Positions 5,800-11,589 of a stretch of DNA of 11,589 nucleotides are shown piece after piece (the stretch's first letter is position 1; every line of letters starts with the position of its first letter). The stretch is from Flavobacterium sp. Lineage in GTDB: Bacteria > Bacteroidota > Bacteroidia > Flavobacteriales > Flavobacteriaceae. Under the pieces are notes generated by a model. The model was not told the DNA's origin. It ran no database searches and worked only from the letters and a program-made list of their open reading frames with translations. A program made the translations under genes and the position numbers. The DNA is taken from contig JAGOAF010000040.1 of the NCBI GenBank assembly GCA_017984035.1, forward strand, positions 1 through 11,589, written 5' to 3'.

Positions 5800-6915
5800 A
5801 TGAAAAAAGATTTTTACGAAATATTAGGCATTTCAAAAGGTGCAGATGCTGCAGAAATTAAGAAAGCCTATAGAAAATCGGCAATAAAATATCATCCTGA
5901 CAAAAATCCAGGAGACAAAGAAGCGGAAGAAAATTTCAAATTAGCTGCTGAAGCTTATGAAGTGTTGAGCGATCCCCAGAAAAAAGCCAAATACGATCAA
6001 TACGGTCATCAAGCATTTGACGGCGCTGGTGGCTATGGTGGTGGTCATGGTGGCATGAATATGGATGACATTTTCAGTCAGTTTGGTGATATTTTTGGAG
6101 GCGGATTCGGAGGCGGGTTTGGCGGTGGCAGAAGCAGCGGACCTCGTCGTACCAAAGGAAGTAATTTACGTATCAAAGTTAAATTGACTTTGGAAGAAAT
6201 TGCTAATGGCGTAGAGAAAAAAGTAAAAGTAAAACGTAAAGTTCAGGCTCAAGGCGTATCGTATAAAACGTGTTCGACTTGTAATGGTCAAGGTCAAGTG
6301 ATGCGTGTGACCAATACTATTTTGGGGAGAATGCAGTCTGCTTCAACTTGTCCAACTTGTGGAGGAACGGGTCAGTTATTAGATAAAAAACCTGCCAATG
6401 CGGATTCGCAAGGGATGATTCAAGAAGACGAAACAGTAGCGATTAAGATTCCTGCTGGAGTAGTTGATGGCATGCAATTGAAAGTGTCTAATAAAGGTAA
6501 TGACGCACCAGGAAACAGTGTTCCGGGTGATTTAATTGTTGCTATTGAAGAAATTGAACATGAGTTCTTGAAGCGTGAAGGCGAAAATTTACATTACGAT
6601 TTATACATCAGTTTTTCAGAGGCCGTTTTAGGTGTTTCAAAAGACATTGAGGCGGTGAATGGAAAAGTAAGAATTAAGTTGGAAGAAGGAATTCAATCTG
6701 GTAAAATCCTTCGCTTAAAAGGAAAAGGAATTCCAAGTTTGAATGGATATGGCAACGGTGACTTGTTAGTGCATGTCAATGTTTGGACACCGAAAACGTT
6801 GAATAAGGAACAAAAAGAATTCTTTGAAAAAAATCTAGGAGACGAAAATTTTGTACCTAATCCAGAAAAATCAGATAAGTCATTTTTTGAAAAAGTAAAA
6901 GATATGTTTTCTTAG
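5800..6915 (+). CDS. dnaJ: DnaJ (Hsp40) co-chaperone with a reduced, two-motif zinc region
   Basis: DnaJ delivers unfolded clients to DnaK and stimulates its ATPase. The 371-residue protein has the type I order: J domain at about 1-70 with HPD at 32-34, Gly/Phe-rich linker at about 75-112, a zinc-finger region, then the C-terminal substrate-binding beta domains (about 210-330) and the C-terminal tail ending in FFEKVKDMFS. The oddity is the zinc region. Only two CxxCxGxG motifs are present, CSTCNGQG (158-165) and CPTCGGTG (184-191), where classical DnaJ has four. The spacing matches motifs 2 and 3, so the pair forming zinc site II is kept and the outer pair forming site I is gone. The stretch after residue 191 (LLDKKPANADSQG) has no cysteine. 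The reading frame is intact, so this is not a frameshift. It is probably translated from the grpE transcript. Confidence 0.95.
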   Translation: MKKDFYEILGISKGADAAEIKKAYRKSAIKYHPDKNPGDKEAEENFKLAAEAYEVLSDPQKKAKYDQYGHQAFDGAGGYGGGHGGMNMDDIFSQFGDIFGGGFGGGFGGGRSSGPRRTKGSNLRIKVKLTLEEIANGVEKKVKVKRKVQAQGVSYKTCSTCNGQGQVMRVTNTILGRMQSASTCPTCGGTGQLLDKKPANADSQGMIQEDETVAIKIPAGVVDGMQLKVSNKGNDAPGNSVPGDLIVAIEEIEHEFLKREGENLHYDLYISFSEAVLGVSKDIEAVNGKVRIKLEEGIQSGKILRLKGKGIPSLNGYGNGDLLVHVNVWTPKTLNKEQKEFFEKNLGDENFVPNPEKSDKSFFEKVKDMFS

Positions 6916-6944
6916 TTTTTAAATGGCTCAATAAAATTTATTTT

Positions 6945-6978
6945 CCCATCCTTGTTCTAAATGAGGGTGGGTTTTTTT
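6945..6978 (+). terminator. Intrinsic terminator of grpE-dnaJ
   Basis: CCCATCCT (6945-6952) pairs with AGGGTGGG (6964-6971), eight pairs including one G-T wobble, over an 11-base loop. Seven T residues follow (6972-6978). It lies 29 bases after the dnaJ stop. Confidence 0.85.
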
Positions 6979-7013
6979 ATGTAACAAAACCAACTAATTA
7001 GGTACTAATTCTG

Positions 7014-7021
7014 TACTTTTA
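7014..7021 (+). promoter_or_regulatory. Possible -7 box of the ABC-2 exporter operon
   Basis: TACTTTTA is one base from the TAnnTTTG consensus and follows the dnaJ terminator, as expected for a new transcription unit. No TTTG -33 is seen at the right distance. The implied leader is about 33 bases to the ATG at 7060. Confidence 0.35.
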
Positions 7022-7059
7022 CACACCCAAGATTAAAGTGACTAAAATCCAAATTAAGT

Positions 7060-7983
7060 ATGAGTAATTTACTTGAAGTTAATAAAATAGTAAAGCAGTA
7101 CGGAGATTACGTAGCGCTAAACGAAGTTTCTTTATCGGTTCCTAAAGGCAGTATTTACGGTTTATTAGGGCCAAATGGAGCAGGAAAAACCTCGCTAATT
7201 CGCATTATCAACCAAATTACTTTGCCTGATAGTGGTGAAATTATTTTGGATGGCGAAAAATTACAACCCAAACACGTCCAATACATTGGTTATCTTCCTG
7301 AAGAACGCGGTTTATACAAGAGTATGAAAGTGGGTGAACAGTGTTTGTATTTAGCACAAATGAAAGGCTTAACCAAGGCCGAAGCTAAAAAGCAACTCGA
7401 CTATTGGTTTGACCGTTTAGGAATTCAAGGTTGGTGGAACAAAAAAATTCAAGAGCTTTCTAAGGGGATGGCGCAAAAAATCCAATTTGTAGTTTGTGTT
7501 TTGCACCAACCTAAATTGTTGATTTTTGACGAACCTTTTTCAGGTTTTGATCCTGTGAATGCCAATATTATTAAAGATGAAATTTTAGCCTTGAAAGAAC
7601 AAGGGGCGACCATTATTTTTTCGACACATCGAATGGAGAGTGTAGAAGAATTATGTGATGATATTGCTTTAATTCATAAATCCAATAAATTAATTGAAGG
7701 AAAATTGGATGAGGTGAGAAAACAATACAGAACTAATAGTTTTGAAGTTGGTATACTAACGGATAATGTTGAAGGTTTGATGTATGATATAACTCAAAAA
7801 TTCACCTTGTCACCGGCACATTTTAAATCATTACACAATGAATTGAAATTAGAAGTTCAATTGGGAACTGCTAACCCAAATGAGTTGTTGCATATTCTAA
7901 CACAACGGGGTCAGGTGACACATTTTATGGAAAAAATTCCAAGTGTAAATGATATTTTTATTCAAACAGTAACCAGTAAATAA
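7060..7983 (+). CDS. ABC-2 type exporter, ATP-binding subunit (NatA-like)
   Basis: This is the cytosolic nucleotide-binding subunit that powers the membrane subunit encoded directly after it. In the 307-residue protein the Walker A motif is GPNGAGKT at 37-44. The signature motif is LSKGM at 133-137 (LSGGQ in the classical form). Walker B is LLIFDEPFSGFD (about 153-164, with Asp157 and catalytic Glu158), and the H-loop His is at 190 (FSTHRMES). After about residue 215 comes a C-terminal extension common in NatA/DrrA/CcmA-type exporter ATPases. The closest remembered relatives are sodium-extrusion NatA proteins, but drugs, lipids or other substrates are equally possible. The permease starts 7 bases after the stop. 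Confidence 0.93.
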   Translation: MSNLLEVNKIVKQYGDYVALNEVSLSVPKGSIYGLLGPNGAGKTSLIRIINQITLPDSGEIILDGEKLQPKHVQYIGYLPEERGLYKSMKVGEQCLYLAQMKGLTKAEAKKQLDYWFDRLGIQGWWNKKIQELSKGMAQKIQFVVCVLHQPKLLIFDEPFSGFDPVNANIIKDEILALKEQGATIIFSTHRMESVEELCDDIALIHKSNKLIEGKLDEVRKQYRTNSFEVGILTDNVEGLMYDITQKFTLSPAHFKSLHNELKLEVQLGTANPNELLHILTQRGQVTHFMEKIPSVNDIFIQTVTSK

Positions 7984-7990
7984 TAGCCAA

Positions 7991-9307
7991 ATGAGCATCA
8001 TTTCATTAATTATTAAAAGAGAATTTATTGCCAAGGTGCGCAATAAATCTTTTATTGTAATGACTTTTTTAAGTCCGTTACTATTTGTAGGTATTGCCAT
8101 GTTTGTAGGTTATTTGAGTTCAATGAAGGCCGATACTAAACAAATTGCGATTCATGATGAAACGGGTCAGTTTGTCAATGAATTTCTAACCAAAAATAAA
8201 AATTCCGAAGAATACAACTATCTTGATGTGTCGGCGATCGATTTACCAACACTCAAAAAAAGTATTGAAGACGAAGCTTACGAAGGCGTTTTGTTTATTC
8301 CAAAAGCAAAGAATAATGCCTCTTTAGAAAACGAAATTCAGTTCATTTCAAACGAAAGTCCAAGCATATCGTTTATCGAAAAAACTCAGGATGTAATTGC
8401 CAAAAAAATGACTTTGGCTAATTTAGAAGCAGCGCATTTGGATACGCTAGCCATTCATCAAGCAGAAGCCAAGGTGGCTATTAATTTGAAGAAAGCCTCT
8501 GGCGAACAAAGTTTGAAGGGCTTGAATGAAATCAAAATTGCTATTGGTGGCGCTTTCGGTTATTTGATTATGATGTTCATTATCATTTATGGGAATATGG
8601 TGATGCGTTCGGTTATTGAAGAAAAAACCAACCGAATTATAGAAATCATTATTTCATCAGTAAAACCGTTTCAATTGATGATGGGAAAAATCATTGGTAC
8701 TTCTTTAGCGGGAATTCTACAGTTCTTTATTTGGGCTATTATTGGATTAAGTTTGTTGTTTTCGGCTTCGGTATTTTTGGGCGCCAATGTGGGAGCTACT
8801 AATCAAATTCCGCCCGAAATGATGCAATCAGCACAAAATGAGTTAGCCACATCTGCTCAAATGTATGTTGCTGAAATCTTGAATTTACCCATTGCTGCAA
8901 TTTTAAGTTGCTTTGTTATTTATTTCATCGGAGGCTACTTTTTGTATAGTTCTTTTTATGCGGCTATTGGAGCTGCTGTGGATAATGAAACCGATTCGCA
9001 ACAATTTTTACTGCCTATAATTATGCCTTTGGTATTAGGTGTTTACATTGGATTTTTTACGGTAGTGAACGATCCGCATGGAACTGTAGCTACTGTTTTT
9101 TCAATGGTACCACTGACTTCACCCATTGTGATGTTGATGCGTATTCCGTTTGGTGTACCTTTGTGGCAAATTGCATTATCTATTACCCTATTATTTGCTA
9201 CCTTCTTTTTAGTAGTTTGGTTTGCTTCCAAAATTTACCGTGTAGGTATTTTGATGTACGGCAAAAAACCTACTTGGAAAGAATTGTATAGATGGTTACA
9301 ATATTAA
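7991..9307 (+). CDS. ABC-2 type exporter, permease subunit (NatB-like)
   Basis: The 438-residue integral membrane protein matches the ABC2_membrane_3/NatB layout. There is one N-terminal membrane segment (about 20-44) and a long extracytoplasmic region (about 45-183) rich in charged residues. A C-terminal membrane bundle has segments at about 184-206, 236-262, 299-329, 338-358, 366-386 and 392-412. After the first of that group comes the cytoplasmic coupling-helix motif EEKTNRIIEIIISSVKP (210-226), diagnostic of this family. It pairs with the upstream ATPase to export an unknown substrate across the inner membrane; sodium or a toxic compound are typical guesses. The tail after the last helix is KKPTWKELYRWLQY, cytoplasmic by the positive-inside rule. 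Confidence 0.92.
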   Translation: MSIISLIIKREFIAKVRNKSFIVMTFLSPLLFVGIAMFVGYLSSMKADTKQIAIHDETGQFVNEFLTKNKNSEEYNYLDVSAIDLPTLKKSIEDEAYEGVLFIPKAKNNASLENEIQFISNESPSISFIEKTQDVIAKKMTLANLEAAHLDTLAIHQAEAKVAINLKKASGEQSLKGLNEIKIAIGGAFGYLIMMFIIIYGNMVMRSVIEEKTNRIIEIIISSVKPFQLMMGKIIGTSLAGILQFFIWAIIGLSLLFSASVFLGANVGATNQIPPEMMQSAQNELATSAQMYVAEILNLPIAAILSCFVIYFIGGYFLYSSFYAAIGAAVDNETDSQQFLLPIIMPLVLGVYIGFFTVVNDPHGTVATVFSMVPLTSPIVMLMRIPFGVPLWQIALSITLLFATFFLVVWFASKIYRVGILMYGKKPTWKELYRWLQY

Positions 9308-9319
9308 TAAAAGTTTAAA

Positions 9320-9361
9320 AGGTTATTGGTTTATAAGTTTAACCATATAAACCAATAACCT
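9320..9361. repeat. Perfect 16-bp inverted repeat between exporter and sigma-54 activator
   Basis: AGGTTATTGGTTTATA (9320-9335) and TATAAACCAATAACCT (9346-9361) are exact reverse complements around a 10-base loop. A further partial copy, ATAACCAATAA, follows at 9363-9373. There is no T tract, so it is not a standard terminator, but the hairpin could stabilise the exporter transcript's 3' end. It sits in an 85-base gap in which I see no promoter box. Confidence 0.75.
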
Positions 9362-9392
9362 CATAACCAATAAAGAATAACCCATTCAAAAA

Positions 9393-10556
9393 ATGAGTAA
9401 AATCTTAATCATAGAAGACGAAGGCGCTATCCGAAGAGTTTTAATGAAAATTCTTTCGGAGGAGAATTCGACTTATATTGTTGAAGAAGCGGAGGATGGT
9501 GCTGCGGGTTATGAAAAAATACAAAATACCGATTACGATTTGGTTTTGTGCGACATCAAAATGCCAAAAATGGATGGTGTTGAATTACTTGAAGCGGTCA
9601 AAAAAATAAAACCAGAAATTCCTATGGTTATGATTTCAGGTCATGGCGATATGGAAACGGCAATTAATACGATGCGATTGGGTGCTTTTGATTACATTTC
9701 AAAACCGCCTGATTTGAACCGATTGTTAAATACGGTTCGAAATGCATTGGACAAAAAACAATTGGTAGTCGAAAATACCTTACTGAAGAAAAAAGTCAGC
9801 AAGAACTATGAAATAATTGGCGAAAGCGAAGCAATAAACCATATCAAATTACTGATTGAAAAGGTAGCGCCAACCGAAGCCCGTGTTTTGATTACAGGTG
9901 CAAATGGAACAGGAAAAGAATTGGTAGCGCATCAATTACACGAGAAAAGTGAACGTGCTAATTTTCCTTTGGTTGAAGTGAATTGTGCTGCTATTCCTTC
10001 AGAATTAATTGAAAGTGAATTGTTTGGTCATGTGAAAGGTGCTTTTACTTCGGCGGTGAAAGACCGTGCAGGTAAGTTTGAAGCAGCTGATAAGGGAACA
10101 ATTTTCTTAGATGAAATTGGCGATATGAGTCTTTCAGCTCAAGCCAAAGTGCTACGTGCATTACAAGAAAATGTGATTACTCGAGTTGGTGCTGACAAAG
10201 ACATCAAAGTCGATGTACGTGTAATAGCAGCTACAAATAAAGATTTGAAAAAAGAGATTGCCGAAGGCCGTTTTCGTGAGGATTTGTACCATCGATTGGC
10301 TGTTATTTTGATCAAAGTGCCCGAATTGAACGAAAGGAGAGAAGACATCCCTATGTTAATTACTCATTTTGCCGAGAAGATAGCGTCTGAACAAGGAACT
10401 GCAGTGAAGTCGTTTTCTATAAAAGCGATTCAGCTGTTGCAAGAATACGATTGGACTGGGAATATAAGAGAATTACGCAATGTAGTGGAGCGATTGATAA
10501 TTCTGGGAGGAAATGAAATCTCAGAGCAAGATGTAACGCTATTTGCAACTAAATAA
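9393..10556 (+). CDS. Sigma-54 activator response regulator lacking a DNA-binding domain (REC-AAA+)
   Basis: The product is an NtrC-type enhancer-binding protein that should use ATP hydrolysis to open RpoN promoters. The receiver domain (about 1-120) has the acidic pocket at 8-10, phospho-acceptor Asp54 (LCDIKMP), Ser82 and Lys104. The AAA+ domain (about 140-375) has Walker A GANGTGKE (169-176), ESELFGHVKGAFTSA (207-221), Walker B GTIFLDEIG (235-243), the arginine-finger region GRFREDLYHRL (292-302) and sensor II GNIRELRN (356-363). Two features are unusual. The sigma-54 contact loop reads GAFTSA instead of GAFTGA. The protein ends at residue 387, right after the AAA+ lid, with no Fis-type helix-turn-helix. 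No frame downstream continues it. Its cognate histidine kinase is not in the window. It starts 85 bases after the exporter, and the half-DEAD-box gene follows. Confidence 0.92.
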   Translation: MSKILIIEDEGAIRRVLMKILSEENSTYIVEEAEDGAAGYEKIQNTDYDLVLCDIKMPKMDGVELLEAVKKIKPEIPMVMISGHGDMETAINTMRLGAFDYISKPPDLNRLLNTVRNALDKKQLVVENTLLKKKVSKNYEIIGESEAINHIKLLIEKVAPTEARVLITGANGTGKELVAHQLHEKSERANFPLVEVNCAAIPSELIESELFGHVKGAFTSAVKDRAGKFEAADKGTIFLDEIGDMSLSAQAKVLRALQENVITRVGADKDIKVDVRVIAATNKDLKKEIAEGRFREDLYHRLAVILIKVPELNERREDIPMLITHFAEKIASEQGTAVKSFSIKAIQLLQEYDWTGNIRELRNVVERLIILGGNEISEQDVTLFATK

Positions 10557-10562
10557 ATAAAA

Positions 10563-10579
10563 AAGCAGTTTTGCTGCTT
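10563..10579 (+). terminator. Weak hairpin after the sigma-54 activator gene
   Basis: AAGCAG (10563-10568) pairs with CTGCTT (10574-10579) around TTTTG. Downstream on the plus strand the T run is poor (TTATTA), so it would only partly terminate; the minus strand shows the better T run. The next gene starts 14 bases later, so read-through is likely. Confidence 0.35.
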
Positions 10580-10593
10580 ATTAAAAAAACAGA

Positions 10594-11235
10594 ATGAAAT
10601 TAAAAAAAATAAACGAAGCCCTACAAAATGCTTTAGTCGAAAGTGGTTTAACGGAAGCCAATGAGTTGCAACAAGAAACGTTTTCTACGATTAAAAGTGG
10701 TGCGGATTGTTTGATTGTAGCGCCAAAGGGAAGTGGTAAAACGACTACTATTGTCCTGAATGTGATTCAACAATTAGCCGGAAAACAAGAAGAATCGCCA
10801 CGTGCCTTGATTATAGTTGAAGACAAAGCAAAGGTTTTGGAAATGGAAGCTTTGTTTGAAGAATATGGCAAATATGATCCGCTAGAAGTGTACGGCGTTC
10901 ATGATAAAGGTGATACGGATTATGATAAAAATTATATTTCTACTGGAATTGATGTTTTGATTGGTACACCCAACAAATTGAATGATATGTTTTCTACGGC
11001 AGGTTATAATGTCAACCGTTTGAAACTATTCATTTTAGACGATGCCGATCCTATATTGAAATTGCGTCATGAAACAAAAATTATGCGTATTTCTAATAGT
11101 ATAGCCAAAACCCAACGCATCATTTTTACTGAACAGTATACAGAACGAGTGGCTATTTTGGCGGATAAAATGTTGTTAGAGCCTTTTGAATTTGATTTTG
11201 AAGAAGACGAAGAAAGCGAAGAAGAGGAAGAATAA
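10594..11235 (+). CDS. Half-length DEAD-box-like ATPase-fold protein with acidic tail
   Basis: The 213-residue product resembles only the first RecA lobe of a DEAD-box RNA helicase. A Q-motif-like segment lies at about 22-33 (Gln27), and motif I is APKGSGKT at 43-50. A GTPNKL segment (124-129) stands in place of motif Ib TPGR. Motif II is LDDAD (148-152), with Asp replacing the Glu of DEAD. Motif III, normally SAT, reads TEQ (179-181). The protein stops at the interlobe linker (ADKMLLEPFEF), where the second RecA lobe should begin, and ends in an acidic run of Asp/Glu (about 202-213). No second lobe is found in any nearby frame, so the shortness is not a visible frameshift. It cannot be a canonical helicase; nucleotide or RNA binding, or a regulatory role, is more likely. 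The DUF2007-like gene follows by 18 bases. Confidence 0.85.
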   Translation: MKLKKINEALQNALVESGLTEANELQQETFSTIKSGADCLIVAPKGSGKTTTIVLNVIQQLAGKQEESPRALIIVEDKAKVLEMEALFEEYGKYDPLEVYGVHDKGDTDYDKNYISTGIDVLIGTPNKLNDMFSTAGYNVNRLKLFILDDADPILKLRHETKIMRISNSIAKTQRIIFTEQYTERVAILADKMLLEPFEFDFEEDEESEEEEE

Positions 11236-11253
11236 AAAATAGAAAAAAGAATT

Positions 11254-11472
11254 ATGGGATTAATGAAAGTGTTTTCTGGAAGTGAAGTCTTAGCGATGGG
11301 CTTGCAAGAAAAATTAGAAGAAGCAGGAGTGACTACAATGAAGAAAGACAATATTCAATCCGCGCGATTGGGTGGGTTTGGCAATTCCGATTTAGCGGTG
11401 GAATTGTTTATTCAAGAAACTGATTTTGCCAAAGCCAATCCGGTGATTGAAGAATTCAGAATGAGTATTTAA
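11254..11472 (+). CDS. DUF2007-type small protein (putative signal-transducing family)
   Basis: The 72-residue product resembles the DUF2007 family (Pfam PF09413). An N-terminal strand KVFSGSEVLAMGLQEKLEEAG is followed by a short loop (TTMKKDN) and a helix (FAKANPVIEEF) at the C terminus. The family is named as a putative prokaryotic signal-transducing protein, but its ligand and reaction are not established, so I give no function. The GAxxLxxxLxxAG-like pattern after the first strand, and the hydrophobic strand LAVELFI, support the match. The ATG at 11254 is preceded by a purine-rich AAAAAAG; a second ATG three codons in is also possible. It lies between the half-DEAD-box gene and the HAD gene, with short gaps suggesting one operon. 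Confidence 0.7.
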   Translation: MGLMKVFSGSEVLAMGLQEKLEEAGVTTMKKDNIQSARLGGFGNSDLAVELFIQETDFAKANPVIEEFRMSI

Positions 11473-11490
11473 TTCGGAAACCCAGTTGAG

Positions 11491-11589
11491 ATGAAATATA
11501 AAATGCTGGTTTTGGACATGGACGACACTTTGTTGACTGATGACCATACCATTTCTGAAGAGAATAAACTAATGTTGGCTAAAGCCAAA
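11491..11589 (+). CDS. Cof-type HAD phosphatase, N-terminal fragment
   Basis: Thirty-three codons from ATG at 11491 to the window edge, with no stop reached. The start MKYKMLVLDMDDTLLTDDH contains the HAD motif I D-M-D-D-T (Asp9 nucleophile, Asp11 acid-base), and the DDHTISEEN sequence after it is typical of the Cof/YwpJ subfamily, whose members dephosphorylate sugar phosphates or other small phosphates. It follows the DUF2007-like gene by 18 bases and is preceded by GTTGAG, a weak ribosome-binding match. The substrate cannot be inferred from this fragment. Confidence 0.85.
   Translation, partial: MKYKMLVLDMDDTLLTDDHTISEENKLMLAKAK

Noticed and set aside
9393..10593. Frameshift having removed the HTH of the sigma-54 activator
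   Set aside because: The bases after the stop are a short hairpin and leader, with no HTH-like sequence in any frame before the next gene.
10594..11472. Frameshift separating the two lobes of a complete DEAD-box helicase
   Set aside because: Downstream reading frames encode the DUF2007-like protein and no helicase C-terminal motifs (such as HRxGRxGR) are visible.
1..11589. CRISPR arrays, tRNA genes, insertion sequences or phage genes
   Set aside because: No regularly spaced repeats, cloverleaf-like gene, transposase or phage gene was seen in the reading.

Overview
The window looks like chromosomal core sequence from a Bacteroidetes, most likely a Flavobacterium-type organism. The support is AT-rich DNA, weak or absent Shine-Dalgarno sequences, -7 boxes of the Bacteroidetes form TAnnTTTG (TACTTTTG recurs), and housekeeping proteins with a flavobacterial flavour. 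The assignment comes from reading the sequence and remembered family features, not from a search. I saw no mobile element, CRISPR array, tRNA or rRNA.

Layout. 1-599 (-): 5' part of ribD (riboflavin synthesis), cut by the window edge. 702-2053 (+): a GNAT acetyltransferase and prmC, the release-factor methyltransferase. 2113-3354 (-): a lone MacB/FtsX-type permease, convergent with prmC and divergent from hisS. 3509-4879 (+): hisS, closed by a strong terminator. 4914-5188: a regulatory gap leading to grpE-dnaJ (5189-6915), which ends in another terminator. 7060-9307: a two-gene ABC-2 exporter (ATPase plus NatB-like permease). 9393-10556: a REC-AAA+ sigma-54 activator. 10594-11472: a half-length DEAD-box-like protein and a DUF2007-type small protein. 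11491 to the end: the first 33 codons of a HAD phosphatase.

Three points stand out. First, the grpE promoter carries a sigma-54 type -24/-12 element with exact GG-N10-GC spacing, superimposed on a Bacteroidetes sigma-A type -33/-7 promoter and preceded by inverted repeats; this suggests dual control of the chaperone operon. Second, the sigma-54 activator in the same window lacks the C-terminal Fis-type DNA-binding domain and has GAFTSA in place of GAFTGA. Third, two proteins are reduced versions of well-known families: DnaJ keeps only two of the four CxxCxGxG zinc motifs, and the DEAD-box-like protein has only the first RecA lobe, with DDAD instead of DEAD and an acidic tail.

Most of the window is ordinary housekeeping sequence. 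The unusual points are protein-architecture variants and promoter structure. There is no clear new multi-gene system, though the activator / half-helicase / DUF2007 / HAD run is a poorly characterised neighbourhood.
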